Shown here piece by piece: positions 24,857 to 37,080 of a DNA stretch of 64,000 bases; positions within the stretch are counted from its first letter, which is position 1, and each line of letters opens with the position of its first letter. The stretch is from Cycas panzhihuaensis (Eukaryota; Cycadophyta), in assembly GCA_023213395.1 (NCBI GenBank), contig CM041465.1:89597741-89661740 (forward strand). Reading direction: 5' to 3'. A program made the translations under genes and the position numbers. The notes below the pieces were generated by a model, which was given only the letters and a program-made list of their open reading frames with translations, was not told the origin of the DNA and ran no database searches.

Positions 24857-25220
24857 TGAAGAGAAAATATAACTACAGAAGCAATGTGATAACAGAACTC
24901 TAAGCCATGTAAAGAACAAATAACATAAACAAATCAAGTACTCAATAAAGAACACTAGGAGATTCAGGTCTAAGTATAGACCTTTTATTAATCTAAGCAA
25001 CAGCTAAAGAATTATAGAGGTAAATAAACCTATAACTCTTCTCCTTGACTCATCCATATCATTATGTTATATGTGTTGTTACATAAGAATATATAGACAC
25101 AGCATTACATGATACTGCCTTACGATTTTATAATACAATGTGCATAAACTATGGGCTGACAAAGACCCCTATAAAACACCTAAAAAAAATTTTTAGAGGC
25201 CAACCTCCATATATCTAGCA
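24857..25220 (-). repeat. Third copia-2-type LTR, internally deleted
   Basis: Starts TGAAGAGAAAAT and aligns to the other two copia-2 LTRs, but lacks their GC-rich module and ends ATATCTAGCA. It replaces the stretch that should encode the zinc knuckle and protease. No target duplication is visible (CTTCT before, TACAA after). This suggests insertion with deletion, or ectopic recombination, rather than a clean solo LTR. Confidence 0.82.
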
Positions 25221-25239
25221 TACAAAGGGGCCTCTACCT

Positions 25240-25960
25240 GGAGATTTAGATTTTTCTCTAGATTTTGTCCATTTATTCCTAGGCCTTTATTAGTCATGAT
25301 CCAACGTTCAACCTCTTACTACGAATGCTTCTTTTAAACGATCCTTAGAAGATTTTCATCTTGTCTCTTCTAACAACAGAGAAGCAATAACATCATTAAA
25401 TTTTAGGGTAGGAGTAGTCATACTGCTAATCATCATCATAAGATTATCCCAAAAATTAGGAAGTAAACATAATGAGGTAATACACTTATCTTCTTTAGAT
25501 ATTATTACCCCTACTTAAACAAGTTGGCTCACCATGGTGTTAAATACAATGGGATGATCTGCAACTATATCTCCATCACTCATCTTGAGTGAATACAACT
25601 TTTTCCAAAGAAATAGCTTATTATTTAGGGACTTAGTCTTATACAACACCTTTAACTTTCTATGCAAATCTTTAGATGTAAACTCTGTAGCAATATTTAA
25701 TAACATCATGTATGAAAGGCATAACCTTATCGAACTGATTACTTTTCGATTAAGCTTCTTCTAGTCTTCATTACCCATAGTTATTGGCTTTGTTCCTGCT
25801 ACAATGATTTACTAATCCTTCTCGATGAGGATATCTTCTATCTTTAGCTTCAATAGCTCAAAGTTCTAGCCATTGAACTTTTCAATCTCTATCTTTGTAG
25901 TACTTACCATGATCTTCATACTCAAGCTCATCGAACAAGGCTTCCACTTATTAAATGGCT
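25240..25960 (-). pseudogene. copia-2 Gag (UBN2 type)
   Basis: The minus strand gives NIATEFTSKDLHRKLKVLYK, LFLWKKLYSLKMSDGDIVAD, and then LCLLPNFWDNLMMMISSM with TPTLKFNDVIASLLLEE. These match, in order, the W--L---Y, L---L---KM-EG-SV and LP-S-----T boxes of copia Gag. It ends in basic RSKSPGRG before the LTR fragment, where the CCHC knuckle would be. Confidence 0.87.
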
Positions 25961-25981
25961 TCCTACAGAACTAAAACTTAT

Positions 25982-25992
25982 CTCTAATACCA
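25982..25992 (-). other. copia-2 primer binding site (tRNA-iMet)
   Basis: The minus strand reads TGGTATTAGAG, two bases inside the 5' LTR; one C-to-T step from TGGTATCAGAG. Confidence 0.88.
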
Positions 25993-25994
25993 AA

Positions 25995-26492
25995 TGAAAA
26001 GTAAAAATGCAACCGTGAAAGTAATATTAATAGAACTATAAACCATGTAAAGAATAAATAGTATAAATAAGCCAAGCACTCAATAAAGAACACTAGGAGA
26101 TTTAGGTCTAAACGTAAACCTTTTATTAATTTGAGTAATAGCTAAAGAATTATATAGATGAATAAATCCCAACTCTTCTCATTGACTCATCAAAGACTCA
26201 TCCTCCATTTTACATATGTCATTACATAAGAATATATAGACACAACATTATAACATACTATCTTATAGTTTTACAAAATAATGGGCATAAACTATGGGCC
26301 AATAAAACCCCCCATAAGACACCTAAAAATTTTTCTTAGGGCCTCCCACCCTTGAACCCTTGCCTAAGGGGCTACTGGTCCTCTAGACCCCCTAGTCAGG
26401 GGCCCTACAATGGGCCCCCAAACCCCAAAAAGGGGCTTGGGTGTAACATCTATACCCATGTAACACTTGTAAAGTATTTAACATATCTAACA
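25995..26492 (-). repeat. copia-2 5' LTR
   Basis: Starts TGAAAAGTAAAAATGC and ends CTAACA, followed by TSD TTCCC. Keeps the GC-rich module at about 26330-26450. Confidence 0.94.
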
Positions 26493-26497
26493 TTCCC

Positions 26498-27560
26498 TTT
26501 ACATATTTCATAATTTGCTTTATTGTAATCTAATGTGGCTTTTGTGGATTTTGCATATACTAGGAGCTTAATCTAACATAAATAATATCAGGCTTGGTGT
26601 GAGTCAAATAGATTAGACTCATTACAAGTTATCTCTATAGCATTCCATCTATAATACGATTTCCTATATCTTTAAATAGCTTAGTGCCTTTAGCATATGG
26701 TTCTTAAATAGGCTTGTAATCCTCCATACTAAATTTCTCAAGAAGCTTCTTTACATACTTAATTTGTAACACTATAATTTTATCTTTTATCTACCTTACC
26801 TCAATACCTAAGAAGTAATGTGGTAAGGGTAGCTCGGTAAATTAGATTACATAATAGTCTTATTATATTATAGTATTACCAATGATTAAATCATTAACGC
26901 ATAAACACAATAACTATTATTAAAGTTCTACTCCTTTTAATATATAAATTCAACTCCATATCTATAGCAAGTAATCCTCTTCCTTTTAATCTAGCATTAA
27001 TCTTTACATACCAAGTATATGGTGTTTGTTTTAGGCCATAAAGTGACTTTTTTAATTAGCACATAAGATTCTCTTAATATTCCTTAATATAACCAAGAAG
27101 TTATACCATATAAATCTCCTCTTTTAGCTCTCTATTAAAGAATGTTGATTTTGCAGCCACTTTATATAACTCCCAACCCTATTTTTCTACTAAACAAAGG
27201 ATCAAATAGATTATTGTCATCTTAGAGAGTGGTGGAAATGTCTCCTCATAGTTGATCCTTTTTTTTTACATATACCCTTGTGCAATAAGTCTAGCCTTGT
27301 ACCTATTCACCTCTTTATTAGAGCATAACTTAGTCTTGTAGACCCATTTATAACTAATAAGGTTTTCCTTAGGAGGCATCAAAACTAACTCCCAAGTTCC
27401 ATTTTTTATGATAGAACTATATTCCTCCTCCATTATAGCATTTCAACAAGGATCATCTTTTGCTTCATCAAATAAAGATGGGTCTAAGGTATCTATGGTA
27501 TCCACCACCACGATCTGACTAGCATGTTGGCTTCTTATTTTTTATTCATCTAAAAGATTA
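26498..27560 (-). pseudogene. copia-3 reverse transcriptase
   Basis: Minus-strand RT: SLYGLKQTPYTWYVKINARL near 27000-27050, an EEIYMV-LLGYI-like block near 27100, a MTIIYLILCL-like stretch and CKWVYKTKLCSN near 27330. The polymerase loop region (about 26880-26910) is too decayed to read YxDD. It joins the RNase H fragment at 21185-21486 once copia-2 is removed. Confidence 0.82.
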
Positions 27561-27779
27561 TGCAACATCACATTAGAGTCTTAAATTATTTTCTTGGCCC
27601 ATAATGAAATAGAAATACCTAATATTGAAGATACCTCTCAATGTGATGACTCTTGATTATTACTTGCACCACTTGGTCCTTCTTCCCTCTAAATCACAGT
27701 GGTTGGTTCATTATCCTTTATCGTTGATGATGTACCATAGAAAAATAAAGGTGGTGGAGGAGTAAAAGGATTCTTTAGA

Positions 27780-28640
27780 TAATGACTTCTTAGTATGATA
27801 TATTAAAGACTTATCAAATAACGCATCCTAACTAATTACAAGATTTCCCTCTTACAGATCCTATAGTTTTTAAGATTTATTTTGATTTGAGTACCCCACA
27901 AAAACACACTTCAAACTCTTGCAATCTAACTTCTTATGACTATTGTCTGGAATATATGCATACACAATACACCCAAATGTTTTCAAATAGTTAATGATAG
28001 GTTTACAACCACTTCATTTTTCTTCAAGGGTTATGTCATGAAATACTACTATTAGTACCTTATTTAAGATATAAATGATAGCCCCAACAATTTTTATCCA
28101 AAACTTAGGCAATGAGTTTTTAACATGCACCATACACTTTACTATTTCCATCATGGTACATTTCTTCCTCACTTCAATACTATTTTAATTTGGAGTATAT
28201 GAGACTATGAATTTTCACTTTATACCATGACTTAGAAAGAACTTATTGAAGGTATTATAACTATTTTCCATACTATTATCACTCGTTAAAATTTTTATTT
28301 TCTTATTACATTCATTCTGAACACGTACCTTTTATTCATGAAAGTGGTCAAATACTGTAGACTTATTTTTTAGAAAATATACCCAGGCCTTTCTAGTATA
28401 ACCATTTATAGACACTAAAGTATGATAAGCTTCAGACATGGGAGAGCTTGGAAGAGAACCCATCACATCAAAATACATGAGCTCTAACTTCTCCTTGGCT
28501 CTTAAAGCATAATCCCGAGTAAAAGGATAACGATAATACTTCTTGTGCATACACCCTTTACATATACCTTTTGAATATGACACATGGGTAAACCTTCCAC
28601 CATCTTCAATCTGTTCATAAGTGTTATGTTTTTGTAATTA
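27780..28640 (-). pseudogene. copia-3 integrase
   Basis: A clear zinc/integrase N-terminal segment at 28332-28583: GICKGCMHKKYYRYPF, LMYFDVMGSLP (first catalytic Asp), SINGYTRKAWVYFLKNKSTV. A decayed TSDNSME-like block follows near 28280 and MPNSNSI-H-like and FGCIVYAYIPD pieces at 27950-28200. This joins viral cDNA to the host chromosome in active relatives. Confidence 0.86.
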
Positions 28641-28999
28641 AGGTGCCCAAGGCATTCATTCCAATGTTTACTCAAGTCATTAGTGCTAATAACAAAGGTA
28701 TAAGACTAAAATTTCAATTAAAAGTTCTCAAATACCTAAAAATTATCCCTCACTTTTTTGATAGCAATGATAAAGAAATTATGTTTTGGGTCCTTAATCA
28801 AGCATCTATCTTTATAAAGCTCAACCTTCATATCTTATTTGTAGATTTCTTAGGCTGATAGAAGGTTAATTTTCATCTTAGGAATATAGTATATGCCCTG
28901 AAACTTTCTCCCACATGCAAAATAGAGTTAACACTTTCAATAGGTAACATACTCTCATTTCCAAGAATGATTTCAACTTTACTTAGACTAGCATTCCAT

Positions 29000-29945
29000 G
29001 CATTAAAGTTCTACTTTTAAAATAAAATACATTTTTGCACTCTTAAATCTAGAATCCAGTAGTCTCTTTGATTTGGCTTGGCTAACAAAGATAATACCCT
29101 AGCATAAAAAAATGCAACACCTTTTTCTTCCTCATCCTTGCTTGCTTTGTGCATGTCCTATTATTTAAATTACTAATTCTTCTCTTTGTGGTCATCCTTC
29201 TTGTAATAAATACATTTGCCAATAAACTTCTTCTTCTGCCAAGTTTCTTCTCCTAATTTTTATGTAGACTTCCCTTTCTGAATAAAATATCTTCTCTATG
29301 CCTTCATGACCAAGGCTTGATTTGAATCAAAACCTCTAAGAAGGCAATGGTGCTTCAACTTAACATCCTCGACTAAAATGAGATCTTTTATCTTCTCAAA
29401 TGACTCACCTTCTATTACCTCATCTTTCTCATAAATGGTATTAAAGGTTTCAAATATAATTAGTAGTTTTGACATAACTAATGAAAATAAAGGCTTATCA
29501 TCAAGTGAGATTGACTTAATCTCTTCTATCTTGTTTCTTAATTTAGTTACTTTGTTCATATAAACACTTATGTTGCTTTCGTCTTCTATAGTGGCATTTA
29601 GAAGCTCCATCATTAAAGCAACACAATGATTTATCTTCTTTGTCTTGATTGTCTCACATAACTTTGTTCATATTTTATTTAGTTTATCTAGGCTACAGAC
29701 TATGGATCTCTGATCTAGTGACAAAGATAGTTTGAATAGCTCAACAACCATAAATAACTTCGTTTTCATGAGTTCGTTCCTTTGAATCTAATGGAATATA
29801 AAGGAGCTTATCCTTGGTGATTCCCAAAGTTGATTTACCATTAATACTAACTCCATGTTAGCCTTCCATTCATTGAAGTTATTCTTATTGGAAAAAACAT
29901 GAGGCATCATCCTCTTCATGAGAAACAAGCTAACACAAGTTATAT
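29000..29945 (-). pseudogene. copia-3 Gag
   Basis: UBN2-type Gag at 29296-29613: MMELLNATIEDESNISVYMN, KVTKLRNKIEEIKSISLDDK, then LSKLLIIFETFNTIYEK-like helices. Basic sequence and an FIGKCIYYKKDDHK-like decayed zinc knuckle follow near 29200. The N-terminus (NKNNFNEWKANMEL near 29860-29900) marks the start of the family domain. Confidence 0.83.
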
Positions 29946-29949
29946 TTCA

Positions 29950-31324
29950 CCAAATGTTTGACACATAGTCTTATGGATAAAACAACCACTTCATTGCTTA
30001 TTCTTCATTTACTAACATTTATTACAAGGCATTGTGTCTTAAGAACTTTTATCAAGAATTTTAAAGATCACCATAATTACTTGAAAAAAATCCCCAAAAA
30101 TGCCTCAAACACAAGAATTATAATACACTAGTAATGGGCATGGTATATAAGTTTAAATTTATGACAAACATGTCATAAATACATTCTAATCTCAAGAAAT
30201 ATTACTAAGTATCTAAAAGGCATATTCTAATATTGATATTTATATTTTTCTCTTTTTTATACCATTACATTACACTTTTCATAATGCACATTAGATACTC
30301 GATGATATTTCCTAAGAATGGAGCCTATTTATGATGTGTTCATCATATTCCAATGGTTTGCAATTATCCAAAAAGTCCTACAACTTTTCCAAAGTAACAC
30401 ATGATTAAAAATAATCACAAAAATTGATATTTATGATAAATTAAGGTTGTTGAACCTTAATAACATCAATATAGTTACATCTCCTAAGTGGCAGCTCTAA
30501 GAAATATCATATGAAGTGTGTCAACCTTTCATGAAGAGACGCAACCTGCACAAGTCATCCACAGTCTTCTAGATGATAATCTTCACCTTTTTGCTCTTAG
30601 AAATCCACCAATCGACTAGTATAGCATTATGTTTTCATCTACAACTCCATACGAAGGAAAGGAGCAATCTAAAGAGGATTAAAGTTGCCCAACTTTAGCA
30701 TCAACATTAATATTCAATAGAAACTATCTTCTATAGCTTTAGAGATTGCCCAACACCTTTCTTATGGACAGAAAACCATCATTTATGGATTGAGTCTTGC
30801 TCACATGTAATGTATTATAATTTTTTGATGTTATATAATAAATTTAATGCCCATTGATGCTAAATGACTCCTAATCAATGTCCAACATTATTAGATAAAG
30901 CCCAATGCTACCTAACACTACTAGATCACCTGCAGACTATGCCCAACTAGCTTTAAGAAGTGCTTAACACATTGAACCAACTATGCATGGCTCCAAAATA
31001 AGACAAAGTTGGTTTTAAATATACCCAAATATGATTTTTGACCTTGAATAATACCACAACCTTATTGATATACGAAATTTACCTCCTTAATCACCATTAC
31101 TTACTTTGTTACTTTTCTAATTGTTAGAGAAGAATAAGAATTAACAAAACACAACTCTACCAGTGCTACTCGGTAACCTTCATATCAGAGGCATTGTTGA
31201 CCATCATGTCAAAAGTTTGTGGGTGATTTGTGGAGCGGATCTCAAACACTTAACTCAAACTAGAACCATACCTGTTAACATGCACCCCCCCACAACACCC
31301 CCCCCCCCCCCCCCCCTTCTGCCA
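29950..31324. other. Unassigned 5' end of copia-3 or further insertion
   Basis: No Gag/Pol motif, LTR partner or PBS found. It ends in two C-runs, 31285-31291 and an uninterrupted 19-C run at 31298-31316, right before the gypsy-1 integrase resumes. Confidence 0.5.
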
Positions 31325-31968
31325 TCTTAGTTATTGCTATGTCCCTATTTATGGCCCTTCATGGATATCCACCCCCATCTTATCATACTCTTGCAACTAA
31401 CCTGCAAATCATTACAATCCAATAGAAACTTTAGAATATGGATTAAAATCTTCATACACTTAAACAAAACCTAGTGGCATCCTAAAATTACATGAAATAA
31501 CTCATTGATTGCTACAATTCTGATCAATCATTTTCTATGGGTGATTTAGTATTTCTTCATCTCTAATCATATAAGTAATTGTCCTTGAAATATCATAAAA
31601 TCCAAAAGCTTAGTCCATGATATTATGGCCTATGTAAACTACTTCAAAGAATTGATGAAGTTTCCTATGCACTTAAACTTCCTCCTAACATAAAATTCTA
31701 TAATGTATTTCATGTTTCTTACCTTAATAAGTATATCAACAAAGACACTATCTCTTAGTCTATTCTATTAGTTCTTGATGAAGAGTAACATCTGACTATT
31801 CTACCTAATCATATTTTAGTCAACTAGCAATGTTGCCTTTAGAATAGGACCATTTTTAAGTACTTGGTACAATGGGTTGGTTGTGAATTCAAAGAAGCAA
31901 CATAGGAGTCCGTCAATTTTGTTAAGTAGTACCCCCATCTTCTTGGCTTCGAGGACTTAGCATCTAAA
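31325..31968 (+). pseudogene. gypsy-1 integrase C-terminus and chromodomain
   Basis: Resumes the integrase broken at 20833: FMALHGYPPPSYHTLAT, FSMGDLVFLHL, LSLKYHKIQKLSP-YYGL, DEVSYALKLPPNIKFYNVFH, then VSYLNKYI. It ends in a chromodomain: FKYLVQWVGCEFKEAT-ES, VNFVK-YPHLLGFEDLASKG. The chromodomain places the element among chromoviruses, whose integrases favour heterochromatin. Four in-frame stops sit at former Trp/Gln codons. Confidence 0.93.
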
Positions 31969-31979
31969 GGGAGGGGACC
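31966..31979 (+). other. gypsy-1 polypurine tract
   Basis: AAAGGGAGGGGACC directly before the 3' LTR; it would prime plus-strand synthesis. Confidence 0.85.
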
Positions 31980-32395
31980 TATTACATGACTACCTACTAT
32001 TAAGCAAAATTGATTAGCTAGCACATGTGACAAGAGACCTTAGTGGTTAGTACTAGCCATTAACCTTTTTGTGTAGGGTACTTATGTTTGCCAATAGGAT
32101 TAAAGCTTGTTTATTCCACTAATGATATTTCAAAGTGAGAAGCTTCTCTTATCTATTTAAAGCTGACCTTTTGTAAAGTGAGGGTATTGTATATTTGTCC
32201 TTCTTTAGAGATTATACTTTGGTACTCTTTTAGTTTTCTTTAGTGATCTTTAGTGTTCTTGAGTAAACTTCATTATGTAATAAGTTTTCCATTCTATAAA
32301 CAAAGAGTTGCATTTGTTGTTTCAGAGTTAATATTTATGCCTTGAGATTGAATTATTCTTGTGTGTGAAAGAATCATTAGGATAATCACATTCCA
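31980..32395 (+). repeat. gypsy-1 3' LTR
   Basis: 416 bp partner of 10341-10755. Ends ATTCCA, followed by TSD TTTAT. Confidence 0.93.
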
Positions 32396-32400
32396 TTTAT

Positions 32401-33690
32401 CCTATTTAAAATTGATCCCAAAGTTCCTTCATATGAGTGGTCCTCTATGGCATTATCATAAGGTTCATCCAACTCCTAACTCTACAACTTATCCATATGG
32501 GTAAGGATTTCCCTTCTTAGAATTTTATTGTTGATAGTTCCCTGTATATATTATTAGTGATCATCATATGCTTCCACTTTAAGTAATCAAATGTGTGCAT
32601 AATGGTTTGTTACCTTTATACTACCTTAGGTTTTACATGTTAAATTACCATGCAAAATCTTTAAGTACATTTCATTCTTACCATTAAATGGCTCAATTTT
32701 AATCTTGCATCCTCATCTATTAGTTATCATTCTTCCACAACTCCACTCATCGCATCTCACAAATAAAATGCTTCATGGATGCTCTTTTTCATCACAACTT
32801 GTAAGTTACAAGTTACAAGATTTCTTACACTTAATTTTACCACCCCCATTAGCTCTTTACCTTGAGGTTCCTCAATTATTACCATGTGTACACCAATTTG
32901 ATGAACAAGATCAGTTCACAGATCACTTAGCTCACAAAAGCTTCCTAACTCACATCTTTTCTTTCTTGCATTTTTCTTTTGAGTTCCATCTTCCTTTACT
33001 TGTATTTTTGATGTAAGGTCCTCTAATCTCCTCCACATCTCCTCATCTAATGAGCATGATCTACTCATGACTTACTTTCCTCGTAGATCTTTCTTCTTGT
33101 GACTCTCCTTGACTCATGCTTCCTTACTTGTAAGTCCATTAACTATATCTATGAGTTGTCTCTTTTGAGTTATATGATATGCGATTTATGAGTTAATATC
33201 TCACATCATAAAACTCACGCTCATACTCTTGCTTATAAATGTCATACTCACAAGGCCTTCGTCTCTCTCATCACACCTATAAGTAAGTGCTCCATTCCAT
33301 GAGTCTCCATGATAGTTGCCACTTGTCTGTTAATATAATATTCATCATTCCTTCATACATAGATCCACTCACAAATCTCAATCTTCTTAAAATTACATAA
33401 GTAAAGTTGCTTTTAAATGAAACACAACTTATAATGGCTATACAATTATATATAAACACTTCTTGAATACTTAGCTTTACAAATGCTTCTACCAAAACAC
33501 TAACCTATGATGCACTCTACAATCAAAACCTCCTACTTCTGGTTGTAATACATATATATAATGATGCTTCTATGTCATCTATTAATAGTCCTTATTTTCT
33601 TATAATGTGACCAAGAAGAGTTTTAAAGGGTGTGATAAAGGCAAACCTTTATGGGTTTGAGTACAACCCACTTTATTAGTAAGTCTTGAA
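32401..33690. other. Unassigned AT-rich region
   Basis: No recognisable gene. A loose, irregular CTCA/CTCAC repetition is visible at about 33020-33300. Short open frames (for example 32705-33016 on +) show no motif or coding context. Confidence 0.5.
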
Positions 33691-33699
33691 TATAATTCA

Positions 33700-34130
33700 T
33701 TTATTATCTAAATAATACTTCAAACAAAATATATAAAGTCAAATCATCCATGAAAATCTCAATTGTTTTTCTAGTCATATTTTTTAAAATGCTTGAAATC
33801 ACTTATTAAAATGTGGCTAGAATATTTATTAATCTAAAATACATCACGCGATACATGTAAGTACCTTATCCTATTATAAATGCCATCCTTAAATGATTCT
33901 CAAGGGTAATATATACATGATAGCATCCACTAAAGCCATTTGTAAACAAAATAGCTCACAACCTGTAATAGTTTCTAATGTATCTTTTATGAAGAGGATT
34001 AGAAATGGGTCTTATTTCATAATTGTTTTCAAAGCATAATAATAAACACAAACTCTTAGCTTGGCATCCTTTTTGGTATAATAAATTTGTATTCACAACA
34101 ACATCTACATGTCATATTTTAAGACAACTT
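33700..34130 (-). pseudogene. Ty3/gypsy reverse transcriptase relic
   Basis: The minus strand reads NTNLLYQKGCQAKSLCLLLC, SGCYHVYITLENHLRMAF (F-GYYQI------KT-F box), then ILATF and MTRKTIEIFMDDLTLYIL, whose FMDD is the polymerase active-site motif of Athila/Tat-type elements. It lacks neighbours of the same element that I can recognise, so it is an isolated, much-decayed fragment. Confidence 0.65.
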
Positions 34131-36639
34131 GATTAATTTTCACTGAGTTTTATGTCAATATTTAATGGGCTAAAAAATCTAGTAGCATTTCAACAAAAAC
34201 TAGCATTATTTTAGGGAACTTTAGCTCAAATAGTAGTTTTGCATAGTAAGTCAACCCCATTACACAAAAATAATATTTATGATATATTAGATGATTTGAG
34301 CTAACTTGTGTATGAGTTTTGAATTAAAACAAGCATACATAATTCTATTTATTTCATTTAATTTTTCATCTTTTAGGGGAAGGAACCAAATCACTTTTTT
34401 TTAAGAAGGAGATTTTAGGAAGAAGAAGAAAAATACATCTTTGATATGATTTCACCTATCTAGTGACTTCTTTATCCTCTTAAAAAGACATGGAGAAGCT
34501 AAAATGACTTGTTTACGTTAAGACACCAAAGTATACTTTTTTAAGGGAATTATATTATCAAAGGATCCCTTCTTTTAAGTATCCTTCTGTCAAGCATCCC
34601 CTTTAAAAGTTAGGAATACTCTCATTTATAACATGCCATCTTCTTCATCTTTATGTAACTAAGTAAGGTCTAGAATGTAACTTGTTTGTTGTTTTTTGTC
34701 TATGACTTTGGTATGCTTTTATATGTAAATTTTCAAGACTGCCTTTTCTAGAGTGAAGTAAAAATACATTAAAAAAAATATTTGCCTTTATAATTATCTA
34801 TAAATGATTGTATTTAACCATTTAATATAAGACTAAAAAGCAAATAAAAAGGCCTTAGGGATAGTTCATGAAAAAAATAAAATAAATAAAGCTAAAATAA
34901 TAATTAAATGCTTTATGTCTTATAAGAGTTTTGATTGTCAAAGCTTTATATCAATAATCATCTCAACTAACTAAGTTGTATCAATTAGATTAGGGATTAA
35001 GGTGATTATTTTCTAACCATAATGCCTTAACTTGAATATCCTTATTACTTCGGATACATTCACATTCAATCATGAAGCAAAGTTAAACTATTAATGCATA
35101 ACAATTGAGCTTAATGAAAATGTTGGGATTTGTTTAAAATCTTTTTAAGACATAAAGCATATAATTCTTTTAGAAATACTATTTTAGTAAGGTCACATGG
35201 TTAGTTGTTTCCAAATATTTTTTAAAGTTACACTAGCATAGGTATAAAAGTTTGTTAACATTCTAAATAGCACCCCCCACCCCACCCCCAACAACATAAA
35301 AAAAAAGAATATATGCAAAAGGCGCATTAAGTTTATCCTTTAAGAATAACATTGCATTGTGTGTGCCATGTAAAATAACAAAAAATATTATTAAAATTTG
35401 AAAATGGATACTTCAAGCCATTTACAATTATAACAAGGCAATCTATGTTGAACCCATCATAGCTATTGAGTGAGAAGGCACGAAATGACAAGTAACCAAA
35501 GATAAAAGAAACAAAAGTGACTTAAAAAAGGAAAACGCTACCTAACAAGAATCATATGTCCTACAATACAGTGACATTCTAACATTGCATTTGTCTTGGC
35601 AATATGTTGCTTCTTGAAAAAGCACATTGTTGCTACATTATACTCAGCCCTCAATATTTATATCCCCCTTCAAGATTTCACTACAATATTTGTACTTGAA
35701 TTTTGCTTAAACCTCAATATTTTGATCACTTTAAGATTGCCTACCAACACTTACTCCTACGTTTTCGTCAGAACCCAATGTTTAAAATTTTCCATTCAAG
35801 ATGGATAAAACACATGCAAAGAAGCAAAATGCTTGGACGCAACACATGTGGAGAAGCAAGATGCTTTGACTCTAAAGTTTATAATTAGCACAACTAAAGG
35901 AAAAAGCTTATAGGAGAAAAACTAGATTGAGAAGGCTTTTATTATTCTCAAGGATGTTACATTACAAGTTAATTCCATCTATTAAGTGTTCAATGTTAGG
36001 ATTTATATGTTTGAAAAATAGCACGTATTGGCCATAACAAATTGTTAGCTATTAATTTGTTGTAAACTTTTCAAATGCTAGCCATTAGATATTTAGAACA
36101 GAAAAATGTTGAATGCTAAATGTAAAAAATTGCATACATCTTAAATGTTGCATGTTATGTTTTTACTTTTGGTTTTACTTCAACTTATTCCATGAAATGC
36201 AAATTGCTATCCTACTATGTTATTTGATAACATTTCATCTCAAAGCTACTTTTCCTGCAATTTGTCCAATTTTATGTTATTTGCTCATATTTTGTCTCTA
36301 ATATTTTTGAAATCATTCTAAAAGGCCCTTAAACCAAACTCCCACAATCATTAACAAATTTATGTTAATTTTTCATTATTTATTATTATTATGCACAAGT
36401 GTTGTAGGAAGTGCATGCCACATTTAGCGGGGTATAAGTGGGGAAGGGGTGAGGACAATGGCAACAAGAAAAAAATTATCATTAACATTGTAGTTCCAGC
36501 CTCTTATAACTTTGTTTGCTGTTGTCATTTTAGCTAATTGGAGCTGCAATCATGTATTCATTATTTTTAAGTCATTATGTAACAAATTAATGACAATCAC
36601 TAGCAATTTTATATTCAAATAAATTTTAATACAATTGCT
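34131..36639. other. Unassigned AT-rich region with a C-rich tract
   Basis: No gene motif found. A C-rich tract of ACCCCCC/ACCCC units lies at 35272-35289. Two overlapping open frames on + at 35596-35888 are short and unsupported. Confidence 0.5.
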
Positions 36640-36960
36640 ACCAAACGGCCGAATCATCCAATTCAGTTCATTTATGGTTCAACGGCAGGTCGGATGGGTA
36701 AACGATGATTGTGGTGGCCCACCATTATTAACAGGGCCACTGTCGGTTGCACTTTTTGCCCCTGGGGTCGCATTAAGTGTTCAAAAATGATTCGACAATG
36801 ACAGATGACCTTTCCGTCTGTTGACAGAAAATATCAGACCCTCGCACGCCAAATGAAACCCGAACTGTAAGAGCTTTCCGTCAATCATCCGATTAATTAC
36901 TAATTGTATTGTTTCCGTTTCAGTCCGAAAATGGGCCACGGTAAACTATGTGAGGAAAGG
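36640..36960. other. CpG-retaining patch, possible low-copy or promoter DNA
   Basis: About 320 bp with many intact CpG sites (for example ACGGCCGAATC, GGTCGGATG, TTTCCGTC) in a landscape where CpG is nearly absent. A GA-repeat (GAGAGAGAGATAGG) follows at about 36988. It has no open frame of note. Such patches can be unmethylated promoters, but no downstream gene is recognisable. Confidence 0.5.
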
Positions 36961-37080
36961 ACAGAAGGTGATTAGGAGTTGATTTTTGAGAGAGAGATAG
37001 GGAGTGCCATTTTAGTGTACATCTTTATACGTCTTGTTTTTATTTATTTTCGTGTGTGGTCTATGTTATATGGTTGCATT

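Larger units (their letters stand above)
21492..26492 (-). mobile_element. copia-2, complete Ty1/copia element nested in copia-3
   Basis: LTRs 21492-21989 and 25995-26492 (both 498 bp). The perfect target duplication TTCCC is at 21487-21491 and 26493-26497. A tRNA-iMet PBS lies beside the right LTR. Internal order on minus: gag, (lost zinc knuckle/protease), integrase, RT, RNase H. A third, shortened copy of the same LTR lies inside at 24857-25220. Confidence 0.95.
20835..31320 (-). mobile_element. copia-3, Ty1/copia element nested in gypsy-1 integrase (ends approximate)
   Basis: A minus-strand copia with gag at right and RNase H at left, itself split by copia-2. The left LTR seems to end CTAACA at 21171, followed by a polypurine tract (TCTCCCCTTA on +). 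I cannot find a matching right LTR in 29950-31320, so the right end is only bounded by where the gypsy-1 integrase resumes. Confidence 0.7.

Noticed and set aside
35596-35888. Two overlapping short + open frames as a host gene
   Set aside because: No motif, no splice context, AT-rich composition like the flanks.
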